This document shows, one piece after another, positions 32,873 through 41,100 of a stretch of 64,000 nucleotides of DNA (positions are counted from its first letter, which is position 1; each line of letters starts with the position of its first letter). Position numbers and translations under genes: made by a program. The DNA is from Luteirhabdus salina (lineage in GTDB: Bacteria > Bacteroidota > Bacteroidia > Flavobacteriales > Flavobacteriaceae). Location of the stretch: assembly GCA_025384855.1 (NCBI GenBank), contig JALAHT010000005.1:248001-312000 (forward strand), given 5' to 3'. The notes beneath the pieces were generated by a model. That model searched no databases. It was not told the DNA's origin and was given only the letters and a program-made list of their open reading frames with translations.

Positions 32873-33922
32873 TTAGTTCATTGTCGCCAATTCGCGATTG
32901 GTTAAATGATCGTAATGCTTTTTATGTTCCATCTTACGCTCTATCGCTTTTACGATGGTTTCAGTGAAATCGGGTAAGCCAATATCCTTACAATATTCCA
33001 ATCCGCCGGGACTTAGCACATTGATCTCAATGAGTTTATCCTTCACAATATCAAGCCCAACGAAAAAGAGGCCATCACGCTTCAGCTTCGGCGCGGTTAT
33101 ATCAACAATTCGTTTCATTTCCTTGGTTAGCTTTGCTTTTTCAGCCTTGGCACCTAGTTGAAGGTTACTTCTAAATTCGGCATCGTCGTCATTTACCCTT
33201 CTAATCACTGCCATTTCACCATCTTCTTCTAAAATTTCACCATTCAACAACACGACGCGAACATCGCCCTTCGATACTTCAGGTAAAAATTCCTGTGCAA
33301 TAACATACCCTTGAGCACTAATGGTTTCAATAATCTGGTTCAGGTTTTTCTTGTCTTCATCAATTAGGTAAACATTCTGACCGCCAGATCCTTCCAATGG
33401 TTTCAGTACCATTTTCTTTCCAGAATCTTCCCAAAACTTCAATAAGTCCTCTTTGTTTCGGGTAATAAGACTGTTGGGTTTAATCGCTGAAGGTAATTCT
33501 TCAAAATAAAGTTTATCGATAAAGGCATGTGACATGGCGAAGGCATCGTTCAATACTAAAACACCATACTGCTGAATCATTCTGGCAAAAGCTATCCCAC
33601 TGTGTTCGGCCCAGTGACGGTCGTCGGTTTCCTCTGTCGGATTGTTTCGAAGGAATAATACATCCAATTCGGTGCTATTGATGTCTTCATAGCCTAGCTC
33701 ATCATCCTGAATGCGTTCCCAAAATTTCTCTCTGGTGCGCGATTTAGGCGATTCCGGTACTTTTTTACAACGAAGGCTAATGGGCTTATCGTGATGGAAA
33801 ACAAAATCGCCGACGCTCATCACATACAGTTCATGGCCGCGATCGTGTACTTTCTTCATTATGGTAACGGAGGTACCCACCGCTTCCGATTTTATATCAC
33901 TTATTACAAAACAAATTTTCAT
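32873..33922 (-). CDS. ATP-grasp ligase, glutathione synthetase/RimK-like
   Basis: A 349-residue ATP-grasp enzyme. The N-terminal pre-ATP-grasp half starts MKICFVISDIKSEAVGTSVT. The ATP-grasp half has KKMVLKPLEGSGGQNVYLID (about residue 170), VIAQEFLPEVSKGDVRVVLLNG (about residue 212) and LIEINVLSPGGLEYC (about residue 305), with the metal-binding Glu and Asn. It resembles prokaryotic glutathione synthetase, but its place between a QEGLA metallopeptidase (1-base gap) and an aspartoacylase-like hydrolase points to a dedicated amide ligase for a peptide or small molecule. Confidence 0.8.
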   Translation of the reverse strand: MKICFVISDIKSEAVGTSVTIMKKVHDRGHELYVMSVGDFVFHHDKPISLRCKKVPESPKSRTREKFWERIQDDELGYEDINSTELDVLFLRNNPTEETDDRHWAEHSGIAFARMIQQYGVLVLNDAFAMSHAFIDKLYFEELPSAIKPNSLITRNKEDLLKFWEDSGKKMVLKPLEGSGGQNVYLIDEDKKNLNQIIETISAQGYVIAQEFLPEVSKGDVRVVLLNGEILEEDGEMAVIRRVNDDDAEFRSNLQLGAKAEKAKLTKEMKRIVDITAPKLKRDGLFFVGLDIVKDKLIEINVLSPGGLEYCKDIGLPDFTETIVKAIERKMEHKKHYDHLTNRELATMN

Positions 33923-33923
33923 G

Positions 33924-35774
33924 TTATATCATTTTTGAAAGGGCGAGCCCTTGGGTTATTTTTTTCATTTTCTCTTCATAATCGTCTTCAAACAGATATC
34001 TCGGTTTCAATTTCGGAGGAATTAAAAGTTCCCGATCTGTTAAGTTTTTTATGACATCAAGGTGTTTTAAGGCGAATTTTCCTGCCAACAGCGGTTCCAG
34101 TTCACCACCTTCAATAAGATATTCACGTAAGTGTACCAATCCCTTGAGGTAAATAATATCCTTTATAAAACCGCCTCCCTGAAACATTCTTGAGGTAATG
34201 TTGAAGGCATATTCCTTCGAAAATCCATAGCGCGAATACAGCATATGGAAAACCTCTGTAAAATTTTGTCCTTCTAACAAGGCATGACCTGCTACTACAC
34301 GTCCTGCCAAGGTTCGTAATCGGTTACCGCTTAATCCGCCAATGAGATATTCCGATAATACCGCGATTCCTTCCTGAAGCGCATCGTAATCGGCCAATCC
34401 AATCGCCATTTGGTGCAATGGTTGCTGTCTTCCGTTGTAATAGGTCAGGGCATGGGTTCCTACCTCGTGTTGGATAAGTGCCTTGGCTTCTTTTCGAGAC
34501 AGCGTGTAATCGCCAGGCAAATACAATTCACCATTGGAGACCATCATAATATTTACATCATCCCTGATGTGCACTTTGGAAGTGAAGTTTGAATCCCGTT
34601 CTTTAAAAAACTCAAATTCTTTTCGAGCCATCGCTGCGAATTCATGCACGTCTATCATATCATCGCGTTCATCGGGTTCTTGATGATCGATAGCCTGAAG
34701 AATAAGTTCTGCCTCTGAAAGCACTTTCTTTTCCAATCCTTTGTACAGCCTAATACTGCTATAAAAGAAGTTTTCAGATCCACGCTCCTTTAGCATCGTC
34801 AGCTGATGGTCGATTTCCTCCCGTTTTTCGTCAAAGATGTAGGAGAGGGCAGGATCGTCAATTTCATCGATTCGAAGGTTGTAAAGTCTTCGCTTTAAAA
34901 TGTCAGGATCTACGGGTAACAAGCGATAGTGATAATAATCGATAGTTTTAAAATCGCTTTCAAAGAATTTCTCCCGTAGCTGTTGGATATTCACCGGTGC
35001 CAACAGCAACAAAAATTGATAGCTTGACTGAATTTCTGCCATTTGCCTATCAATTTTGAATACTTCTTTATGAATTTCCCGTTTTCCCAAAGCATTAAAA
35101 TGTGCAAGAGGAGAGGACGTCTGTACTCGGATAAACTCAAAGATGGCGCGTTGCAAAGAATCTGCAAACTGCTCCCGAAATTTTCTAAAATAGACTGGAT
35201 AAATGTCGCCATTCCCATTTCGATAGACGGGCGGAACTTCTAATCCAATTTGTGTCCCGCCGAGTTCCCGTAAGCTCTCTATAGTGAAAAGTTCTGTGGA
35301 TTCAGGTTGTTGTCGTGTTTTGGTTTGCTCGATTCGGGCGGAAAGTTCCACTCCGAATTTTCTACTTTCAATAGTTGCCAAACTTTCCTTCAGTACATCG
35401 AGCGAAACCGGCAATTTATGTGCGGGTCCTTTGATAACGAATTCGGTACTATCTTCTTCACCACTATATAATTCAACCAAAATATACGAACCGAAGCGAT
35501 CGGCCATCCGTTCGGTAATCTCATGTAACAACGCCTGAAAAAAACTGAAATCCGATTCACCAATGATTAAATACGAAGCTCCAGTTCTTGCCAAACGTAA
35601 GGTTCCGGTATCGTTTTCCTTTTTTCGATAGATAAAAAGAGAGGGGACATCGTGCTCCAGAAAAAGGTGCCCATCGTGCGGTAACGGACAAACGGTTCTG
35701 CCTCCTGGCTCAAGGTCACGAAGAATTTTATCGATCTTTTTTGATTGTATGTTTTCTTCTGTGGAAACTTCCAA
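33924..35774 (-). CDS. QEGLA-motif zinc metallopeptidase-like protein (DUF1704)
   Basis: A 616-residue protein of the family annotated 'flavohemoglobin expression-modulating QEGLA motif protein'. The zinc motif is IQHEVGTHALTY (about residue 438), and the name-giving motif reads LQEGIAVLSEY (about residue 470), with Ile for Leu. The family is related to eukaryotic tubulin tyrosine carboxypeptidases (MATCAP/KIAA0895), which suggests C-terminal residue removal. It is followed by an ATP-grasp ligase after one base. The N-terminal third (residues 1-200) is less conserved and of unclear fold. Confidence 0.82.
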   Translation of the reverse strand: MEVSTEENIQSKKIDKILRDLEPGGRTVCPLPHDGHLFLEHDVPSLFIYRKKENDTGTLRLARTGASYLIIGESDFSFFQALLHEITERMADRFGSYILVELYSGEEDSTEFVIKGPAHKLPVSLDVLKESLATIESRKFGVELSARIEQTKTRQQPESTELFTIESLRELGGTQIGLEVPPVYRNGNGDIYPVYFRKFREQFADSLQRAIFEFIRVQTSSPLAHFNALGKREIHKEVFKIDRQMAEIQSSYQFLLLLAPVNIQQLREKFFESDFKTIDYYHYRLLPVDPDILKRRLYNLRIDEIDDPALSYIFDEKREEIDHQLTMLKERGSENFFYSSIRLYKGLEKKVLSEAELILQAIDHQEPDERDDMIDVHEFAAMARKEFEFFKERDSNFTSKVHIRDDVNIMMVSNGELYLPGDYTLSRKEAKALIQHEVGTHALTYYNGRQQPLHQMAIGLADYDALQEGIAVLSEYLIGGLSGNRLRTLAGRVVAGHALLEGQNFTEVFHMLYSRYGFSKEYAFNITSRMFQGGGFIKDIIYLKGLVHLREYLIEGGELEPLLAGKFALKHLDVIKNLTDRELLIPPKLKPRYLFEDDYEEKMKKITQGLALSKMI

Positions 35775-35805
35775 AGTCGGTTGTTATTGGTGGTAGTTTC
35801 AATAT

Positions 35806-35836
35806 AAAAAAACGCTCCCCCGACGGGAAGCGTTTT
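35806..35836 (-). terminator. Intrinsic terminator of asnB
   Basis: Stem aaaacgct/agcgtttt with a GC-rich loop, followed on the minus strand by seven T. It lies 50 bp after the asnB stop and 32 bp before the QEGLA gene start. A second small hairpin (acaggg-aag-ccctgt, 35849-35863) sits between it and asnB. Confidence 0.85.
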
Positions 35837-35885
35837 GATTATACTTTAACAGGGAAGCCCTGTCTTTTATGAAACTTTAAGAGAC

Positions 35886-37556
35886 CTATTTCTGATAGGC
35901 GTCGGCATGCACTTTTGCCACTGCTCTTCCGCTTGGGTCGTTCATGTTTTTGAAGCTTTCGTCCCATTCCAAGGCTATCGGGCTGCTACAAGCTACACTA
36001 GGTACAGATGGCACGGTTAAGGCCGCGGTATCGCTAGGAAAATGTTCTTCAAAAATGCTTCTATAATAGAACTCTTCCTTACTCGTTGGCGTTTGGATTG
36101 AAAAACGATATTTTGCGTTTTCCATCATTTCATCGCTTACCTTTTCGTTTACCATTTCCTTTAGGGTGTCGATCCAACTGTATCCGACACCGTCGCTAAA
36201 CTGCTCTTTCTGACGCCATGCTACGCTTTCGGGGAGCATATCCTCAAATGCCTTCCGCAACACCCATTTTTCGATGCGTTCGCCGGTTATCATTTTATCT
36301 TTTGGGTTTAAACGCATGGCAACATCCATAAATTCTTTATCTAGGAAAGGTACACGCCCCTCAATTCCCCAAGCCGCTAGCGATTTGTTAGCGCGCAAGC
36401 AGTCGTATTGATATAGTTTGTCCAATTTTCGGACGGTTTCCTTATGAAATTCCTCAGGATTCGGTGCTTTATGAAAATACAGATAGCCTCCAAAAATCTC
36501 ATCGCTTCCTTCACCTGAAAGCACCATCTTAATCCCCATTGCTTTGATGGCACGCGCCATCAAGTACATCGGAGTAGAAGCACGAATGGTGGTAATATCG
36601 TAGGTCTCTAGATGATAAATAACATCGCGTATGGCATCCAATCCTTCCTGTATGGTGAATATTATTTCATGGTGAACGGTATCTAAATGATCAGCAACCT
36701 TTTGAGCGGCTGCTAAATCGGGCGAACCTTCCAAACCAATGGCAAAGGAGTGAAGGCGAGGATACCAAGCGCCTTCCTTATTTCCGGTTTCAATACGTTT
36801 GTCGGCATATTTTTTAGCCACAGCCGAAGTAATCGAACTATCCAGTCCACCGCTCAATAAAACACCGTAGGGAACATCGCTCATTAATTGCCGTTGCACG
36901 GCCGCATCCAAGGCTTCGCGAAGGTCTTCAATACTCGTTTCGTTATCCTTCACGTTTTCATAGTCCATCCAATCGCGCTCATACCAGCGTTTTACTTCAC
37001 CATCTTTGCTATACAGATAATGTCCGGGAGGGAAGACTTCAATTTTGGTACACACACCTTCCAACGCTTTCAGTTCTGAAGCCACATAAAAGGTTCCGTT
37101 TTGGTCCCAACCCATGTAAAGCGGAATAATACCCATATGATCGCGAGCGATTAGGTATTCATCTTCTTCAACGTCATAAACGGCGAAGCCAAAAATTCCG
37201 TTCAGTTCATCTAAAAAGTTAGGTCCTTTTTCCTTGAAAAGGGGAAGAATAACTTCGCAATCCGATTTGGTCTGAAAGTCGTAACTGTCCTCATATTGCT
37301 TCCGAATGGATTGGTGGTTGTAGATTTCACCATTCGCCGCTAAGACGAATTTTTTATCTGCTGAAAACAGCGGTTGCTTTCCTGAAGTAGGATCGACAAT
37401 TGCCAGACGCTCGTGCGCCATGATTGTATTTTCGTTGGTGAAGATTCCGCTCCAGTCGGGTCCGCGGTGACGGATGCATTTAGACATCGATAGTACTTGA
37501 AGCCGAAGGGCTTCCGATTTTTCCTTTAGTTGAAAGGCACAAACAATTCCACACAT
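35886..37556 (-). CDS. asnB: Asparagine synthase B (glutamine-hydrolysing)
   Basis: Converts aspartate, glutamine and ATP to asparagine. The 556-residue protein begins MCGIVCAFQL; Cys2 is the glutaminase nucleophile after Met removal. The class II amidotransferase domain runs to about residue 200 (VLAANGEIYNHQ, KSDCEVILPLF). The synthetase domain has the PP-loop LLSGGLDSSITS (about residue 233), VLSGEGSDEIFGGYL (about residue 345) and the EGRVPFLDKEFM segment. The C-terminal tail is longer than in E. coli by a few residues. Expression is probably governed by the Asn-rich leader peptide and terminator immediately upstream. A terminator follows. Confidence 0.96.
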   Translation of the reverse strand: MCGIVCAFQLKEKSEALRLQVLSMSKCIRHRGPDWSGIFTNENTIMAHERLAIVDPTSGKQPLFSADKKFVLAANGEIYNHQSIRKQYEDSYDFQTKSDCEVILPLFKEKGPNFLDELNGIFGFAVYDVEEDEYLIARDHMGIIPLYMGWDQNGTFYVASELKALEGVCTKIEVFPPGHYLYSKDGEVKRWYERDWMDYENVKDNETSIEDLREALDAAVQRQLMSDVPYGVLLSGGLDSSITSAVAKKYADKRIETGNKEGAWYPRLHSFAIGLEGSPDLAAAQKVADHLDTVHHEIIFTIQEGLDAIRDVIYHLETYDITTIRASTPMYLMARAIKAMGIKMVLSGEGSDEIFGGYLYFHKAPNPEEFHKETVRKLDKLYQYDCLRANKSLAAWGIEGRVPFLDKEFMDVAMRLNPKDKMITGERIEKWVLRKAFEDMLPESVAWRQKEQFSDGVGYSWIDTLKEMVNEKVSDEMMENAKYRFSIQTPTSKEEFYYRSIFEEHFPSDTAALTVPSVPSVACSSPIALEWDESFKNMNDPSGRAVAKVHADAYQK

Positions 37557-37588
37557 GATTTTACATTTATTTGGTTAGTAGTTGGTTC

Positions 37589-37625
37589 AAAAAAAAGACC
37601 CGTCAAGTTTCAAAAACCTGACGGG
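37589..37625 (-). terminator. Leader terminator (attenuator) upstream of asnB
   Basis: On the minus strand a 12-bp stem (cccgtcaggttt with aaacttgacggg, one G-U) and a ttg triloop are followed by tc and eight T (37596-37589). It lies within the 5' leader, 32 bases before the asnB ATG and downstream of the leader peptide. A strong terminator in this position would block asnB transcription unless it is disrupted. Confidence 0.88.
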
Positions 37626-37647
37626 CCCAATATCGCGACAAGTTTTT
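37612..37647 (-). promoter_or_regulatory. Alternative antiterminator pairing in the asnB leader
   Basis: The segment aaaaacttg (37647-37639), beginning one base after the leader-peptide stop codon and its next base, can pair over 9 bases (one G-U) with caggttttt (37620-37612). The latter forms most of the 5' arm and loop of the terminator. The upstream segment is a near copy of the terminator's 3' arm (aaacttg), so the two pairings exclude each other. A ribosome at the leader stop codon would cover it; one stalled in the Asn run would leave it free. Confidence 0.75.
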
Positions 37648-37648
37648 G

Positions 37649-37699
37649 CTACGGGTTTCCGTTATTATTATTGTTATTATTTAAGTTGAAACGTACCAT
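37649..37699 (-). CDS. asnB leader peptide, Asn-rich
   Basis: A 16-codon ORF, MVRFNLNNNNNNNGNP, ending in TAG. Nine of 16 residues are Asn, with seven consecutive codons using both AAT and AAC. It starts 143 bases upstream of asnB and ends just before the antiterminator/terminator region. Such composition directly upstream of the asparagine synthase gene fits a classical attenuation leader peptide in which ribosome stalling reports charged tRNA-Asn. No clear Shine-Dalgarno is present, as is normal here. Upstream, tttg (about 37759) and aatcttta (about 37732) might be weak -33/-7 elements. Confidence 0.8.
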   Translation of the reverse strand: MVRFNLNNNNNNNGNP

Positions 37700-37803
37700 A
37701 AAACTTGATTCTTATTTTTTCAATTCTTGTAAAGATTCAGTAAAATAATTGAGAAATCAAAATATTTATAAGAATTTTCTTCAAAATACCTAATTTATCG
37801 TTG

Positions 37804-38340
37804 TTATTGCCGAGTGAATAATAGCAATTCTGGTGGTAATGATGTCTCTTGAATCGGTTGGGCATCGATGTCGAAATATTGTTTTTTCACTTGGGCATTG
37901 TTTCGAAGCCAAATTTGATATACCTGTCTTTCCGGAGTATACAATGTGATAAGGTCGGCCGCGTACATTTCGAAATCATTATTGTTGTATTTCAATTTAA
38001 TCATGATGTTTTCAGGTAGATTCCGAGTATCCATATACTTGGAGTGGAATATAGCCTGTCCTCCTGGTAAATAGGAGGCCGTGTACGATTGATTTTGCCC
38101 ATCGTCGAACGAAACGATATAGCGTACAGCTGTATCTGCCGTATCGCTAAAGCCATCTTGCATTTTCCAAATAGTGTTGAAACTATTGGGGAAAAAGTAG
38201 TTGTGATTATCGGTAACCGCTTCGGGTACTTCACTTTCGTCGATACGGGAAGGCTCCGTCTTGCTTACCTGAGCAAGGGCGGAACAACTGATGGCTATAA
38301 TAAATAGGAATAGGAGGTATTGATTCTTCATAGTTTTCAT
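37804..38340 (-). CDS. Secreted protein of unknown function
   Basis: A 178-residue exported protein, with signal peptide through about residue 23 (ISCSALAQ). The mature part looks like a PepSY/DUF-like small beta-rich domain: NTIWKMQDGFSD, VRYIVSFDDGQNQSYTASYLPGGQAIFHSKYMD, IKLKYNNNDFEMYAADLI. I do not recognise a named family. Two ATGs, three codons apart (38340, 38331), could be the start. It stands alone between asnB's leader and the E1 gene. Confidence 0.6.
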   Translation of the reverse strand: MKTMKNQYLLFLFIIAISCSALAQVSKTEPSRIDESEVPEAVTDNHNYFFPNSFNTIWKMQDGFSDTADTAVRYIVSFDDGQNQSYTASYLPGGQAIFHSKYMDTRNLPENIMIKLKYNNNDFEMYAADLITLYTPERQVYQIWLRNNAQVKKQYFDIDAQPIQETSLPPELLLFTRQ

Positions 38341-38395
38341 ATTGAATGAAACTATAAGATAGAAACTCTCCTTAAATAATCGGATTACTTTATGA

Positions 38396-40810
38396 CTATC
38401 TTAACTTGGGAAAATCGCTCGGATTTGCCTCATGCATCATGGCATAGACCGTTTCGAATACATCCTCAACCGAAGGTTTGCTGAAATAGTCGCCATCGGT
38501 TCCATAAGGAGGACGGTGTGCCTTTGCGGATAGCGTTTGTGGCTTACTGTCTAGATAGCGATAGCCATTCTGTTCGTCAACGATATGTTGAAGAATATAG
38601 GCGGAAGCACCACCGGGTACATCTTCGTCAATAACCAACAATCTATTTGTTTTCTTCACGCTTTCTACCATATCATGATTGAGGTCAAGTGGTAGTAGTG
38701 ATTGCACATCGATCACTTCAGCATCGATTCCTACTTGCTGCAATTCCTTGGCCGCCTCCTGAACGATGCGAAGTGTACTTCCGTAGGAAACCAATGTGAT
38801 GTCGCTCCCTTCTTTTACCGTTTCCACTACACCGACAGGCGTCTTAAACTCCCCTAAATTGCTAGGCATTTTTTCTTTTAAACGATACCCGTTCAAACAT
38901 TCAACAATTAATGCCGGTTCGTCGGTTTCGAGTAGGGTATTATAGAACCCGGCCGCTTTCGTCATATCGCGCGGTACGAGTACATACATTCCACGAAGCA
39001 AATGTACCAATCCACCCATTGGCGAACCACTATGCCAGATACCTTCTAGACGATGACCACGAGTACGAACAATTAACGGTGCTTTTTGCTTCCCATTGGT
39101 TCTATAACGAACAGTTACTAAGTCATCGCTCATAATCTGCAAGCAATACAAAACATAATCCAGGTATTGAATTTCAGCAATCGGACGTAAGCCGCGCATG
39201 GCCATTCCAATTCCTTGTCCGAGGATGGTCGCTTCACGAATACCTGCATCGGCAACGCGCAACGCACCATATTTTTCCTGCATGCCTTCCAGCCCTTGGT
39301 TTACGTCACCAATTTCTCCACTATCCTCACCGAAAATTAGTGTCTCAGGATGTTTATCGAAGATAGCGTCGAAGTTATCACGCAACACGACACGTCCATC
39401 AACATCTTTAGCATTATCGTCATACTTTGGCGCTACGGCTTCGATAGTAGTTGCCTTATTGTTTGCTTCGGAATATAAGTGAGCCGAATATTTCGGTTGA
39501 ATTTTCTCGTAGTAGGCATCGATCCACTGAATCAATTGCTTCTTTTCCTGTGAATCTTCCGATACGAGATAGCGAAGAACTTTTCTAGCCGTTCCTAGGA
39601 TATCCTTACGAAGCGGTTCCTTATCGGATGCCAATTCATCTTTAAGTTTATTGATGAAATTTTTATTTTGGCTATTTGCGGCTACTTTTTCAAGTAGGCT
39701 AAGAAGTTCTTTTTGTTCTGCTTGTTGTGGTGCGATGAAAGCTTTCCAAGCTGCCTTTTTACCATCGCGCACTTCCTTTTTAATGTTTTTCTCAATTTCT
39801 GAAAGCTCCTCGTCGGTTGCGATGTTGTTGGATATCATCCATTCGCGCATCTTCACATTGCAATCGTGCTCCTGTTCCCAAGCCAAACGGTCTTCACTTT
39901 TGTACCGCTCATGGGAACCACTGGTAGAATGCCCTTGCGGCTGTGTAAGTTCCAATACGTGAATTAAAACGGGAACATGTTCATTTCGAGCAATTTTTGA
40001 AGCTTTTTGGTAGGCTTCTACCAACTCAGGATAGTTCCACCCATTTACGCGAATTATTTCATATCCTTCCTCGTCTTCGGTTCGTTGAAAACCTTTTAAG
40101 ATTTCAGAAATATCCTCTTTGGTAGTTTGGTGCCGTGCATGTACGGAAATTCCGTATTCATCATCCCAAACACTCAACACCATCGGTACCTGCAGTACGC
40201 CAGCGGCATTGATGGTTTCCCAGAACAAGCCTTCACTTGTACTCGCATTCCCAATGGTTCCCCAGGCTACTTCATCACCATTAATGGAAAAATTGGTTTT
40301 GTCTTTTATGCCCTTTACGTTTCTAAAAATTTTAGAAGCTTGTGCGAGTCCTAACAATCGAGGCATTTGACCCGCGGTAGGAGAGATGTCGGCACTACTA
40401 TTTTTTTGTGCCGTTAGGTTTTTCCAACTGCCGTCGTCATTCAAACTATGGGTTGCAAAATGTCCACCCATTTGCCTACCACTGCTCATGGGATCTGCCT
40501 GCACATCGGTATGGGCATACAATCCAGCAAAGAATTGTTGGATATCTAGTTTCCCAATGGCCATCATAAAGGTCTGGTCGCGGTAATATCCACTTCGCCA
40601 ATCGCCATTTTTGAACGCCTTCGCCCATGCAAGTTGTGGTACTTCCTTTCCGTCTCCAAAAATTCCAAACTTCGCCTTTCCGGTAAGTACTTCTCTTCGA
40701 CCTAACAAGCTACATTCACGGCTGGTGACCGCAATTTTATAATCGTTCATGACTTCTGCTTGGAAGTCCTCGAAAGATAAGTCGCTGTTCGTCTGAGGGT
40801 TTGTCTGCAT
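38396..40810 (-). CDS. 2-oxoacid dehydrogenase E1, fused alpha and beta subunits
   Basis: Thiamine-diphosphate E1 component, probably of a branched-chain 2-oxoacid dehydrogenase. It decarboxylates the acid and acylates the lipoyl E2. The alpha half has HFATHSLNDDG, the cofactor region GTIGNASTSEGLFWETINAA (about residue 200) and DEYGISVHARHQT. The beta half, from about residue 480, has LIFGEDSGEIGDVNQG, IAEIQYLDYVLYC and VIDVQSLLPLD. It has 804 residues from the ATG at 40810. I prefer that to an upstream TTG because the promoter box lies between them. No E2 or E3 gene is in the window. Confidence 0.9.
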   Translation of the reverse strand: MQTNPQTNSDLSFEDFQAEVMNDYKIAVTSRECSLLGRREVLTGKAKFGIFGDGKEVPQLAWAKAFKNGDWRSGYYRDQTFMMAIGKLDIQQFFAGLYAHTDVQADPMSSGRQMGGHFATHSLNDDGSWKNLTAQKNSSADISPTAGQMPRLLGLAQASKIFRNVKGIKDKTNFSINGDEVAWGTIGNASTSEGLFWETINAAGVLQVPMVLSVWDDEYGISVHARHQTTKEDISEILKGFQRTEDEEGYEIIRVNGWNYPELVEAYQKASKIARNEHVPVLIHVLELTQPQGHSTSGSHERYKSEDRLAWEQEHDCNVKMREWMISNNIATDEELSEIEKNIKKEVRDGKKAAWKAFIAPQQAEQKELLSLLEKVAANSQNKNFINKLKDELASDKEPLRKDILGTARKVLRYLVSEDSQEKKQLIQWIDAYYEKIQPKYSAHLYSEANNKATTIEAVAPKYDDNAKDVDGRVVLRDNFDAIFDKHPETLIFGEDSGEIGDVNQGLEGMQEKYGALRVADAGIREATILGQGIGMAMRGLRPIAEIQYLDYVLYCLQIMSDDLVTVRYRTNGKQKAPLIVRTRGHRLEGIWHSGSPMGGLVHLLRGMYVLVPRDMTKAAGFYNTLLETDEPALIVECLNGYRLKEKMPSNLGEFKTPVGVVETVKEGSDITLVSYGSTLRIVQEAAKELQQVGIDAEVIDVQSLLPLDLNHDMVESVKKTNRLLVIDEDVPGGASAYILQHIVDEQNGYRYLDSKPQTLSAKAHRPPYGTDGDYFSKPSVEDVFETVYAMMHEANPSDFPKLR

Positions 40811-40829
40811 GGTAGATGTTTTAAGCCCT

Positions 40830-40838
40830 GCAAAAGTA
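40830..40838 (-). promoter_or_regulatory. -7 promoter box (tacttttgc) for the E1 gene
   Basis: TAnnTTTGC on the minus strand, 19 bases upstream of the ATG at 40810 and downstream of the rejected TTG at 40861, which settles the start codon. Confidence 0.6.
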
Positions 40839-40883
40839 GCGAAATCAGGCCTATTTTGCAACGATAGAAGGTTGAAGAAATCG

Positions 40884-41099
40884 TTAGGAACGCTTTAGTC
40901 TAAGGACTATATAGCGAAGCAGAAGAAGAAACGGAAACCCATGAAGGAGTACATCAAACCAATCCATAAGTTGCATGCCCTCGGCACCGCCCGCAATCCA
41001 CCGCAGTTTTCCCCAGATGTGTGGTTCGGGAAAGAAAGGAGCAAGGCCTAGTGTAAGACAGAGGAGCAGAATTATTTTTATATCGTTAAAGATGTTCAT
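40884..41099 (-). CDS. Small membrane protein of unknown function
   Basis: A 71-residue protein with two hydrophobic segments (IIILLCLTLGLAPFFPE-like region and HGFPFLLLLRYIVLRL) separated by PHIWGKLRWIAGGAEGMQLMDWFD. Similar short proteins occur in other Flavobacteriaceae, as far as I recall. It begins one base after the stop of the large M1-like/barrel gene and is probably co-transcribed with it. No function can be assigned. Confidence 0.65.
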   Translation of the reverse strand: MNIFNDIKIILLLCLTLGLAPFFPEPHIWGKLRWIAGGAEGMQLMDWFDVLLHGFPFLLLLRYIVLRLKRS

Positions 41100-41100
41100 T

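Noticed and set aside
40811-40861. Upstream TTG start of the E1 fusion gene
   Set aside because: A TAnnTTTGC promoter box at 40830-40838 lies downstream of that TTG, so the transcript would not contain it.
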